DNA from: a candidate division KSB1 bacterium | GTDB taxonomy: Bacteria > Zhuqueibacterota > Zhuqueibacteria > Oceanimicrobiales > Oceanimicrobiaceae | Direction of reading: 5' to 3' | Assembly: GCA_022562085.1 (NCBI GenBank) | Contig: JADFPY010000011.1 | Coordinates: forward strand, 1-37,960 | Length of the DNA: 37,960 bases | In this document: piece after piece, positions 1-7,133 of the stretch | Position numbering within the stretch: position 1 is the stretch's first letter | Layout of the letters: each line of letters begins with the position of its first letter | The notes under the pieces: generated by a model | Seen by the model: only the letters and a program-made list of their open reading frames with translations | Told to the model about the DNA's origin: nothing | Database searches by the model: none | Program-made: the position numbers and the translations under genes

Positions 1-1
1 G

Positions 2-1390
2 GCAGACTCAACCAAGCCCGAAGAAAAGTCAAGCAAACCGGCTGAAATGGCCAAAGCTCCCAGCTTTCCACCGGGCGCTTACGGTCGAACCGGCCCTCCT
101 GAGCAGCCCAAAGCAATTTTCGTCAAAGGGGCGACCATTTGGACAAGCGGTCCCGAAGGCATAATTGAAAACGGATCTCTTTTAATCAATCGCGGCAAAA
201 TTTCAAAAATCGGTAAAGGACTAAAAGCGCCCTCAGGTGCGATGGTTATCGACGCCAAAGGCAAACATGTGACACCCGGGCTTATCGACGCTCACTCCCA
301 CTCGGGGTTGAGTTCGATAAATGAAGGCTCGCAAGCCGTGACCGCTGAAGTTAGCGTTGGCGACGTCATCAACAGTTACGACATCGCTTTGTACCGTGAG
401 CTTGCCGGCGGCCTAACTGCAGCGAATCAGTTGCACGGTTCCGCAAATCCAATTGGCGGAAAGAATTCCGTCATAAAACTTCGCTGGGGTTCTTCGCCGG
501 ACGCTTTGAAAATTAAAGATGCGATCCCCGGAATTAAATTTGCGTTAGGGGAAAATGTTAAACGATCAAGGTCGTCTAATAATAAACGTTATCCGGACAC
601 GCGCATGGGAGTCGAGCAGATCATTCGTGATCGCTTCAAGGCTGCTTTGGATTATGAAAGAAAATGGCAAAAATTCAGCGCGCTAAAGAAAAAGAACGGC
701 GTCATTCCACCTCGTCGTGACCTGGAGCTCGATACTTTACTGGAGATCATTCACGGCAAACGCCTGGTTCACAGCCATTCCTACCGCCAGGATGAGATTC
801 TCATGTTGGTGCGGGTTGCTGAGGATTTTGGTTTTAAGATTGGCACGTTTCAACACGTGCTCGAGGGCTACAAGGTCGCTGAAGTGTTGGCGAAGCACGG
901 CGCCGGGGCGTCCACATTCAGTGACTGGTGGGCTTACAAATTTGAAGTTTACGATGCTATTCCGTATAACGGCGCTTTGATGCATGACGCGGGCGTTGTC
1001 GTTTCGTTTAATTCCGACAGCGGCGAATTGGCGCGGCGAATGAATCTCGAAGCAGCAAAGGCAGTCAAGTACGGCGGCGTCTCGGAAGAAGAAGCATTAA
1101 AATTTGTGACCTTAAATCCAGCGAAACAACTGCGCATTGATCATCGCGTCGGGTCGCTGGAAGTCGGCAAAGACGCCGATTTCGTGATTTGGAGTGGTAG
1201 TCCACTCTCGACGTATTCAAAATGCGAGCAGACCTGGATCGAAGGCCGGAAGTACTTCGACATTGAAGAAGATATGAAAATGCGTGAGCTGGTAGTTAAT
1301 GAGCGGGCGCGACTTATTCAAAAAGTGTTTGCATCCGAAGAGAAAGGCAAGTCGAAGAAAAAGAAATCAGAAGCTAAACCGACTTATTAA
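2..1390 (+). CDS. Amidohydrolase-superfamily metal-dependent hydrolase, N-terminus outside window
   Basis: A metal-dependent hydrolase of the imidazolonepropionase/dihydroorotase-like amidohydrolase superfamily; the substrate cannot be told. The frame is open to the window edge, and the ATG at 47 has no ribosome binding site and is preceded in frame by a Lys/Pro/Glu-rich stretch, so the real start lies upstream. Counting from the Met at 47, the metal ligands are all visible: H83 and H85 in DAHSHSG, H242 or H244 in LVHSHS, H270 in FQHVLEG and D324 in FNSDSG. The C-terminal beta-sandwich closes with the usual VGSLEVGKDADFVIW signature, followed by a very basic tail. The next gene is a second amidohydrolase 42 bases downstream, probably co-transcribed. 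The family call is firm. Whether the missing N-terminus carries only a signal peptide or another domain is unknown. Confidence 0.85.
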   Translation, partial: ADSTKPEEKSSKPAEMAKAPSFPPGAYGRTGPPEQPKAIFVKGATIWTSGPEGIIENGSLLINRGKISKIGKGLKAPSGAMVIDAKGKHVTPGLIDAHSHSGLSSINEGSQAVTAEVSVGDVINSYDIALYRELAGGLTAANQLHGSANPIGGKNSVIKLRWGSSPDALKIKDAIPGIKFALGENVKRSRSSNNKRYPDTRMGVEQIIRDRFKAALDYERKWQKFSALKKKNGVIPPRRDLELDTLLEIIHGKRLVHSHSYRQDEILMLVRVAEDFGFKIGTFQHVLEGYKVAEVLAKHGAGASTFSDWWAYKFEVYDAIPYNGALMHDAGVVVSFNSDSGELARRMNLEAAKAVKYGGVSEEEALKFVTLNPAKQLRIDHRVGSLEVGKDADFVIWSGSPLSTYSKCEQTWIEGRKYFDIEEDMKMRELVVNERARLIQKVFASEEKGKSKKKKSEAKPTY

Positions 1391-1432
1391 AATATTTCTA
1401 AAAGATTTCTTGATTAAATTGGAGTAATAAAA

Positions 1433-2809
1433 ATGAAAAGAATTATAAATCGAAATTCCGGAACCCGCACCTTGATGGGCGCCTTTTTACTCTCTGTATT
1501 TGCACTTACTATCAACGCCTCAGATCAAGTGCCTGGCAAACCACAGGATCACCCGATTGCGTTGATAGGTGGCACGATTCATACTGTCAGCGGTGTGATC
1601 ATTGGGAACGGCACGGTTCTATTTGTCGATGGTAAAATTTCGGGAATTGGAACTCAGGTGGACTTACCTGAGGGCACGGAACAAATTAATATTAATGGCA
1701 AGCATGTTTATCCGGGCCTCATTACGGCAAATACACGACTGGGGCTCTTAGAGATTAACGCGGTGCGCGCGACCCGGGATTTCGCCGAGCTTGGCGACGT
1801 TAAACCGAATATTCGTGCCGAGGTTTCCATAAACCCCGACAGTGAATTGCTGCCGGTTGCCCGTGCCAATGGAATCACAATGGCGCATACCATTCCAATG
1901 GGTGGGCTCATCGCCGGGACCTCGGCACTTATCACACTTGACGGATGGACCTGGGAGGATCTGACTTATAAAGCGCCGGTCGGGCTTTATATTGACTGGC
2001 CCTTTATGGGTGTCCGCCGGGGGCGATTTGTGACTAAGAGTGAAGAGGATCAATTAAAAGAACGCGACGAAAAGTTGGCGAAAATCCGGGAGACATTCAA
2101 ACAAGCGCGAGCTTATTTGAAGGCAAAAGAAGCAGAAGGTCAAAAGGGTACGCCGTACCACGGCTCAGACTTGCGCCTGGATGCGATGATTCCGGTTTTG
2201 AAGAAAGAAATGCCGGTTCTTTTGCATGCTCGCGGAATCAAGCAAATTCAAGCGGCCCTGGATTGGGCAATTGACGAAGACCTCAGAATAATTCTCTTGT
2301 GCGGTCAGGACGTTCGATTTGTTACGAGCTTGCTTAAAGAAAATAACATTCCGGTTATTTATGAAGGAACTTTAACTACGCCTTCACGTCGTTGGGAGCC
2401 GTATGACACGCCTTTTAGTACACCGCTTAAGTTGTTTGAGGCAGGAGTCACTTTTTGTATCTCAGGATCCGGAAGAACTTTTGAGGCAGCTCACGAACGA
2501 AACCTGCCTTACCAGGCTGCAATGGCCGCAGCTTATGGACTGCCAAAAGAAGAGGCATTGAAAGCAGTGACGCTTTACCCGGCTCAGATTTTGGGTGTGG
2601 GCGACCGGGTTGGCTCCATCGAAGTCGGTAAGGACGCTACTCTGATCGTGACGAATGGCGACCCCTTGGAAATTATGACAAACGTTGAAATGGAATTCAT
2701 TCAAGGCCGCAAAATTGATCTGAGTAGCCGTCACACTGAGTTGTATGAGAAATATAAGACTAAATATCAGAGGATGGAATTGACGAACGGAAAAGTTACC
2801 TCAAAGTAG
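1433..2809 (+). CDS. Secreted amidohydrolase-like protein lacking metal ligands
   Basis: The protein has 458 residues, with a signal peptide in the first 30 (basic start, then a hydrophobic run to INAS). The fold of the amidohydrolase superfamily is recognisable from GGTIHTV, HVYPGL, and the C-terminal VGSIEVGKDATLIV signature. The catalytic centre is eroded: the DAHxH motif is replaced by ITANTRLG (97-104), the His expected after beta-strand 6 is replaced around C290, and the metal Asp of the SDSG motif is Gly in CISGSG (342-347). H265 is the only obvious ligand kept. A GGAG site lies eight bases before the ATG. It follows the intact paralogue at 2-1390, so it may be a non-catalytic partner or binding subunit; this is inference. 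Alternatively it uses a different, metal-independent chemistry. Confidence 0.8.
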   Translation: MKRIINRNSGTRTLMGAFLLSVFALTINASDQVPGKPQDHPIALIGGTIHTVSGVIIGNGTVLFVDGKISGIGTQVDLPEGTEQININGKHVYPGLITANTRLGLLEINAVRATRDFAELGDVKPNIRAEVSINPDSELLPVARANGITMAHTIPMGGLIAGTSALITLDGWTWEDLTYKAPVGLYIDWPFMGVRRGRFVTKSEEDQLKERDEKLAKIRETFKQARAYLKAKEAEGQKGTPYHGSDLRLDAMIPVLKKEMPVLLHARGIKQIQAALDWAIDEDLRIILLCGQDVRFVTSLLKENNIPVIYEGTLTTPSRRWEPYDTPFSTPLKLFEAGVTFCISGSGRTFEAAHERNLPYQAAMAAAYGLPKEEALKAVTLYPAQILGVGDRVGSIEVGKDATLIVTNGDPLEIMTNVEMEFIQGRKIDLSSRHTELYEKYKTKYQRMELTNGKVTSK

Positions 2810-2834
2810 CATCGAAATATCGAAATTATTTGGA

Positions 2835-3560
2835 ATGAAAATTTTTGCGCATCGCGGGTCTTCGCTGATCTGGCCGGAAAATACCATGCTGGCATTCGAT
2901 CATGCCCATGAGACCGGCGCTACCGGATTTGAAACGGATTTAAGATTATCGAAAGATAGCGAGATCATTCTTTCGCATGATGACAACTTAGCTCGTTTTG
3001 GACAACCAGACAAAACAATCAGTGAATTAACCGAAAAAGAAATCGGCGCGATTGAAATTGGTTCACCTGATGGCCAGCTTAAAGATAAATTGATTTCTTT
3101 AAAGAGTCTGCTGCAAAAGTATCCGGAAAAGGATTATATTTTTGATTGCAAGATTTCCGATGAGTTACTTTTTGTGAAATTAAAAAAGCTTTTATCTGAG
3201 TTGACATTTCATGATCGGTTTTGGTTTCTAAATTGGAGCAGTAAAGGGGACAAACACGTGGACGATTTTTTCCCTGAACACGAAAGTTTCCCCCGGGTTG
3301 CTCGAACCGGTATTTGGGGATGGTTAAGTATTCTTGGTTTAGGTCATTTTTCTGAACCAAAAAATAACATCTTGGCGCTGCCTGTTTATTTTAATCATTT
3401 TCCGGTTTTTTCAGGAAGACAAATCGCTTCAATTGCGAGACGTAAAAAGACTTTCGTGGGATATTTGGTTAATTCTGAAAAGGAGTTTCGACAGTGTAAG
3501 GGGATGGGAGTTGAGATTTTTTTAACCGACCGCCCGGACGTGATTGCGAATCTTATGTAG
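2835..3560 (+). CDS. Glycerophosphodiester phosphodiesterase family protein
   Basis: Predicted to hydrolyse glycerophosphodiesters to glycerol-3-phosphate and an alcohol. All hallmark residues of the GDPD TIM barrel are present: HRG at 6-8 (catalytic His6), PENT at 14-17, E33 and D35 in GFETDLR, and HDD at 48-50 (second catalytic His48). The length of 241 residues matches cytoplasmic UgpQ-type enzymes and no signal peptide is seen, so it probably acts in the cytoplasm. It starts 25 bases after the amidohydrolase-like gene and may share its transcript. The stop codon lies inside a perfect palindrome. Confident on family; the exact substrate is not predictable. Confidence 0.88.
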   Translation: MKIFAHRGSSLIWPENTMLAFDHAHETGATGFETDLRLSKDSEIILSHDDNLARFGQPDKTISELTEKEIGAIEIGSPDGQLKDKLISLKSLLQKYPEKDYIFDCKISDELLFVKLKKLLSELTFHDRFWFLNWSSKGDKHVDDFFPEHESFPRVARTGIWGWLSILGLGHFSEPKNNILALPVYFNHFPVFSGRQIASIARRKKTFVGYLVNSEKEFRQCKGMGVEIFLTDRPDVIANLM

Positions 3561-3585
3561 GGAACAGGCATGCCTGTTCCCTACA
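3556..3585. repeat. 30-bp perfect palindrome between convergent genes
   Basis: A perfect, loop-free inverted repeat centred between bases 3570 and 3571, with left arm TGTAGGGAACAGGCA and right arm its exact reverse complement. It includes the TAG stop of the phosphodiesterase gene and lies ten bases from the stop of the convergent PorV-like gene. It could act as a two-way terminator, but it lacks an adjacent T-run on the minus-strand side. Its shape also fits a dispersed REP-like palindrome; only one copy was noticed here. Confidence 0.8.
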
Positions 3586-3595
3586 ATTATGTATT

Positions 3596-4831
3596 CTATT
3601 TTTTTATCTCTTGAATATATTTGATGTGCACCCATCCCATCTGAGCATTTCCTAATTTGATTTTTCTCCAGTTTCCTCTTCTTTCAAAGGCCTGAAATTT
3701 TTGTCCGTATTTAACCTTGGCCATTTTTCGGTATTTTGTTCCGGGTCCCGTACGCACATTTAATACTCTCGCTGTTACAACAACTTTCTTACTCGTTGTT
3801 CTGGCAATATCGCTAGCGCCGGTGCGCTTCGTTCTTGACATTGTTTTTTTTGCGCGTCTCGGTCTGTCGTGGCCCAGGTTGGACTTTTTCCCAAGTGAGA
3901 AGACCAGAGAAACCCGGTGTATGGCGTCATTGAATATTCTGTCGTTTGTGTAACTATAATTTAACTCCATCAGATGCCGGGAAACCGGCAGTACAATTCC
4001 TGCTCCCCCGGTTATCTGTGCATCATTCCAGCCAATCCTGAGCGGCAAAGAATTCACCGGCCGGATTTCAGCGCCTATGTGGTACTGCGGCGATTCGTCG
4101 GTGGTTTTGCTGACATCCACTGCTACAATTACACCGTCGAGTATTTTCCAGGCTGTGCCCAGTCTTAGTGTCATAGGGATGCCCTCGGTGAGGCCGCCTT
4201 CCCAGCGGTAATCGGTGCCAATATCTTGTACCAAAAGTCCCAGGGAAAGCCTGTCGGTCGGTTGAAATAGAATCGATCCGTCAAAACCAAGACCGTTTGC
4301 CGCAAAACTTCCCAGCTCGTTTCTGATAACTTTGAGGCTGCCGCCAATGGAGAAATTGTGAGTCAATGACGTTCCCATGGAAAGAAAAAAAGCATTCTGG
4401 GTGTTATTAAAGAGAAAGTCCGGTTCTGCGCTGTTAGAGGTTCTGGCTTCTAAATTTTCCACTCTGAAACCAACCCAACTGACGCCAAAAGTCATAAATC
4501 TTTTTAATGGCAAGGTTGCGCTGAAGTAATTCAATGTCCGGTCAAACGGCAGGTTGACATTCATGAATTCAAACTGAAAGTTGTGTATTTGGCCCAGTCC
4601 GGAGGGGTTCCAATATGCCGCCGATGGGTCATCCGCAATCCCTGTAAATGCGCCGCCCATGCCCAGCGCTCGGGCGCCAACGCCCATTCGTAAAAACAGA
4701 CCGGCGGCTCCTGTAGCCTGTTGCACCAGCGCTTTGTCAAGAGTGATCTGGGAGAATGAATTGTTAAAAAAGATTCCGACTAAAGATAAAGCTGCGAAAA
4801 TCACTCTGGCTGTTTTTGTCCACTGATACAT
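3596..4831 (-). CDS. PorV/UPF0164-like outer-membrane protein with C-terminal SH3 domain
   Basis: The protein has 411 residues with an N-terminal signal peptide ending near NSFSQ. Residues 30-320 match the PorV/PorQ/UPF0164 type of outer-membrane beta-barrel: the signature GVGARALGMGGAFTGIADD at 50-68 followed by AAYWNPSGL is diagnostic, and the rest shows alternating barrel strands ending near VSLVFSLG. A strongly basic linker (about 322-349) leads to a bacterial SH3 domain at about 350-409 (LNVRTGPGTKY, then GWV), the kind that binds cell-wall peptides. PorV proteins act with the type IX secretion system in Bacteroidetes; a role here in export or in anchoring to peptidoglycan is inferred. 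It lies 26 bases downstream of a gene for a secreted protein with a FlgD-type C-terminal domain, probably in one operon. Confidence 0.82.
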   Translation of the reverse strand: MYQWTKTARVIFAALSLVGIFFNNSFSQITLDKALVQQATGAAGLFLRMGVGARALGMGGAFTGIADDPSAAYWNPSGLGQIHNFQFEFMNVNLPFDRTLNYFSATLPLKRFMTFGVSWVGFRVENLEARTSNSAEPDFLFNNTQNAFFLSMGTSLTHNFSIGGSLKVIRNELGSFAANGLGFDGSILFQPTDRLSLGLLVQDIGTDYRWEGGLTEGIPMTLRLGTAWKILDGVIVAVDVSKTTDESPQYHIGAEIRPVNSLPLRIGWNDAQITGGAGIVLPVSRHLMELNYSYTNDRIFNDAIHRVSLVFSLGKKSNLGHDRPRRAKKTMSRTKRTGASDIARTTSKKVVVTARVLNVRTGPGTKYRKMAKVKYGQKFQAFERRGNWRKIKLGNAQMGWVHIKYIQEIKK

Positions 4832-4857
4832 GGTGTCCTTCCTTCTGTTGTGTTATA

Positions 4858-5502
4858 TTATCTCGTTACGGCTATTTTTATGATCTTTTGTTCCAGGCTA
4901 GTGCGGATGTTACAAAAATAAACTCCATTCGCCACGAATCTGCCGTCGGAATTTCTGCCATCCCAGACATCTCCTGTATTTTCGCCGGCAGGTCTAAATT
5001 CGTTTTTGATGAGGTTGGTTATAAAGTTAGTATTGGAATCCATGATCTCGATTGTGACTTCTGCGGAATTTTGGAGTTCATATCGAATGATGGTTTTTTC
5101 AGAATCGATTTTAAATGGATTGGGATAATTATAGGCCTGACCAATGAATGTCTGAGTATTATTGGTTTCGTTGCCACTCCCTTGATCGTCGGATGTGTTT
5201 TCTGAAATGGTTGTCCCAACTTCTTTTGAGAAGGTGCTTTCGTTGCCCGAGAAATCCAGGGCTGTGACCGCAAAATAATAGTGTTTACCTTCTTCCAGCC
5301 CGGTGAGATGATAACTGGTGACATTTCCAACATAAACCTGGCTTTCATAACTTCCGGAGCTTTTGCCATAATAGATTTTATAACCAGCTAAGTCGAGCTC
5401 CGAATTGGCGTTCCACGAAACTGTAGCGCTTCCGGCATTTAGCAGCGGGGCCAATAGTAGAAATGTCAAATTGATAGTTCTTAAAAAACAATTCTTTTTC
5501 AT
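4858..5502 (-). CDS. Secreted fibronectin type III protein with FlgD-like Ig C-terminal domain
   Basis: The protein has 214 residues. A signal peptide (about 1-24) is followed by one fibronectin type III domain (about 25-97; WNANSELDLAGYKIYYG and the ALD-SGNES end are typical), an Asp/Asn/Thr-rich linker, and a FlgD-type Ig domain (about 120-214) with YPNPF, then WDGRNSDGRFVANGVYF. In FCB bacteria this C-terminal domain often ends proteins sent to the cell surface, and its pairing with the PorV-like gene 26 bases downstream supports a secreted cargo with an outer-membrane partner. An AGGTGA-like site precedes the ATG. The binding partner of the FN3 domain is unknown. Confidence 0.8.
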   Translation of the reverse strand: MKKNCFLRTINLTFLLLAPLLNAGSATVSWNANSELDLAGYKIYYGKSSGSYESQVYVGNVTSYHLTGLEEGKHYYFAVTALDFSGNESTFSKEVGTTISENTSDDQGSGNETNNTQTFIGQAYNYPNPFKIDSEKTIIRYELQNSAEVTIEIMDSNTNFITNLIKNEFRPAGENTGDVWDGRNSDGRFVANGVYFCNIRTSLEQKIIKIAVTR

Positions 5503-5600
5503 GAGCAGATCACCTGTTAATAAAGTTATTTATGGTATTACCAATAAAGTCTTGCATTTTTGTGCAAAAAATTTCTCCATGCAAATATAAATATCAAAAA

Positions 5601-5670
5601 CTTTCAGCAGTCAGCTATCAGCTTCAAAAAAAAACTAAATGCTGATCGCTGAAAGCTGATAGCTTGAAAG
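5601..5670. repeat. Imperfect inverted repeat in intergenic region
   Basis: Arms AGCTATCAGCTT (5613-5624) and AAGCTGATAGCT (5653-5664) pair exactly. CTTTCA (5601-5606) and TGAAAG (5665-5670) extend the stem after a six-base bulge. The 28-base loop also contains a related GCTGATCGCTGAAAG unit, so the motif is partly repeated. It lies between the receiver gene (stop at 5692) and the FN3 gene start (5502), where it could end transcription from upstream (a T5 run follows on the minus strand) or be a small dispersed repeat. Confidence 0.6.
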
Positions 5671-5691
5671 ATGTTTATAGTAGTTCTCATT

Positions 5692-6078
5692 TCAAATTTC
5701 GTCCTGCGTTTGACAGTGTGCAGCTCCACCGCGCTGGGATAAAAGCATTTTATTAATTGCATCCAAAATTTTCTGAGGTCTGCACGGCTTTTCGAGAACT
5801 TGCGTGTTGGAATCCCTCAGCGATAAATGATGTGCTGTTAAAAAGAGCACTTTTAAATCCGGCCGTGTTTGTCTGAATTTGGATATTACAGCCAGACCAT
5901 CAATGTCAGGCAGTTTGAAATCCGTTAGCACAATATCAAAGCTATGCTTGCGAAATGTTTCAAATGCTTCTTTGCCATTGATTGCAACTTCGGAGTCAAA
6001 CCCGCAGTCCTGGAAATACTCTCTTAACACCAAGGCTGTTTCCCGGTTGTCTTCTATAATTAGAATTTTTTTCTTCAT
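5692..6078 (-). CDS. Single-domain response regulator (CheY-like receiver)
   Basis: A 128-residue stand-alone receiver domain. The acidic pocket E9/D10 (IIEDN), phosphoacceptor D53 (VLTDFKLPD), T81 (FLTAHH) and K97 (LEKPC) are all in place. There is no output domain, only a short Gln/His-containing tail. The frame is open upstream to an ATG at 6162, but those 28 residues look unlike protein in this family and neither start has a good Shine-Dalgarno site, so MKKKILIIEDN at 6078 is chosen. It sits 100 bases downstream of the LysM gene and is probably the last gene of the sigma54-driven transcript. It likely works by protein-protein contact or as a phosphate shuttle; the partner kinase may be the one at 8520-9956. 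Confidence 0.85.
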   Translation of the reverse strand: MKKKILIIEDNRETALVLREYFQDCGFDSEVAINGKEAFETFRKHSFDIVLTDFKLPDIDGLAVISKFRQTRPDLKVLFLTAHHLSLRDSNTQVLEKPCRPQKILDAINKMLLSQRGGAAHCQTQDEI

Positions 6079-6178
6079 TAAATCGTGCGTGGATTCAAGT
6101 TGAAAGGAAAGGAGAGGTGAAAGCACATTCGGAAGACAAAATGGCTTCACGTCCCCTGGCATCTTTATTGAATCAAAA

Positions 6179-6928
6179 CTAAACTACTTGCATTTTTTCT
6201 GTCTGTGTCTCTGTTTGGATTTCCCCTTCTTCATCATCCTTCGTTTCGTTTTCTCCAAAGTCATCGAGATAGATACTTTTTTCCGATTCCAATTTCTCGG
6301 TGTCTAAATCCGCACCGTAGAAGGAGATTTCATCTTTTCTTTTTTTACGCATAAAATAGAAAATAGCGATTACGAATCCCAGACATAGAGCAACCACGCC
6401 AGCAAAAAGAATTGAACTCGTTATTGAAGCTTTGTCACTACTGGACTCCGCTAGCTCTTGTTCAAAGCCTATAATCCGTCCAACGTCTTTAACGACCTCG
6501 GATTCATCCGGTTTTTTCACAGTTACGGTCGCTATTCTTTCGGACTGCGATTTTTCAACTTCCTGATAATTGTTCGGCTGTATAGATGTGGAAACCAAGA
6601 TATTTTGCTGTTCTTTAATTAATTTATTTACCTCGCTTAGCCGTTTAGTGTTTCTAATTTGTCGGATGACCTTGAAACTCGGTACGATGACGTTCTCCCC
6701 TGGAAAAACCAGGTTGCCTTCGGGAGCACGATTGATCAGTTCCAACTCTTTCCAGAAGGTGGGATCACCATAATACTCCAGTGCGATTTTGCTGAGCCAA
6801 TCGCCATCTTCAACTTTATGAATGGTGGGTTGCTCAATTCTCAATAAATTGCTCAAGAGTGTTTCTGCTGGTTCGAGGAATAAAACAAACAACCCCAAAA
6901 ACAAGGTCGCCAAAATATACTTTTTCAT
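6179..6928 (-). CDS. LysM-domain membrane protein with acidic cytoplasmic tail
   Basis: The protein has 249 residues: an N-terminal hydrophobic signal or anchor (about 4-18), a LysM peptidoglycan-binding domain at about 37-84 (VEDGDWLSKIALEYYGD, ending PGENVIVP), a charged, probably coiled linker, a transmembrane helix at about 170-193 followed by RKKRKDE, and a very acidic C-terminal tail of about 50 residues. This order (signal, LysM, transmembrane segment, acidic cytoplasmic tail) recalls FimV/HubP polar organisers in miniature, though it is far shorter and no TPR is seen; that comparison is inference. GGGAGG five bases before the ATG is a strong ribosome binding site. A near-perfect sigma54 promoter lies 40-55 bases upstream, and the matching activator gene is the next one upstream. 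Confidence 0.8.
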   Translation of the reverse strand: MKKYILATLFLGLFVLFLEPAETLLSNLLRIEQPTIHKVEDGDWLSKIALEYYGDPTFWKELELINRAPEGNLVFPGENVIVPSFKVIRQIRNTKRLSEVNKLIKEQQNILVSTSIQPNNYQEVEKSQSERIATVTVKKPDESEVVKDVGRIIGFEQELAESSSDKASITSSILFAGVVALCLGFVIAIFYFMRKKRKDEISFYGADLDTEKLESEKSIYLDDFGENETKDDEEGEIQTETQTEKMQVV

Positions 6929-6967
6929 ACTTGCCTCCCATAAATTGTCAAACTTTCTTTAGGATAA

Positions 6968-6983
6968 AGCAAAGGAGGTGCCA
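6968..6983 (-). promoter_or_regulatory. Sigma54 -24/-12 promoter of the LysM gene
   Basis: On the minus strand it reads TGGCACCTCCTTTGCT, matching the sigma54 consensus TGGCAC-N5-TTGCW with no mismatch. The GG (6982-6981) and GC (6970-6969) are exactly 12 bases apart, as the holoenzyme requires. Initiation would be near 6957, giving a leader of about 29 bases before the LysM ATG. An NtrC-type activator with a GAFTGA motif is encoded just upstream. Confidence 0.85.
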
Positions 6984-7097
6984 AAGATTTTGAGCAGTTT
7001 TTTTTAGAGTAATATAATTTGTTTGTGGGTAGATTGCGGAGATTTGTTACTTAAAGTTAAAAAATCGGCGGGGATTCGTAGGTGAATCGAGAAGACA

Positions 7098-7112
7098 ATG
7101 TAAATGTTACAT
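7098..7112. promoter_or_regulatory. Palindromic candidate enhancer for the sigma54 activator
   Basis: The perfect inverted repeat ATGTAA-ATG-TTACAT is centred about 148 bases upstream of the predicted sigma54 start site, the usual distance for an NtrC-family enhancer site. It lies just past the stop codon of the activator gene itself. A further half-site, TGTTAC, occurs at 7045-7050. Assignment as the binding site of the regulator at 7134-8507 is inferred from position and symmetry. Confidence 0.5.
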
Positions 7113-7133
7113 CTTTTTGCGTGCCTTTAAAGT

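Noticed and set aside
5019-5369. 116-codon minus-strand frame inside the FN3/FlgD-Ig gene
   Set aside because: It is an out-of-frame shadow of a gene with clear domains.
6079-6162. 28-codon N-terminal extension of the receiver protein
   Set aside because: The receiver domain begins at MKKKILIIEDN; the extension has no ribosome site and no family counterpart.
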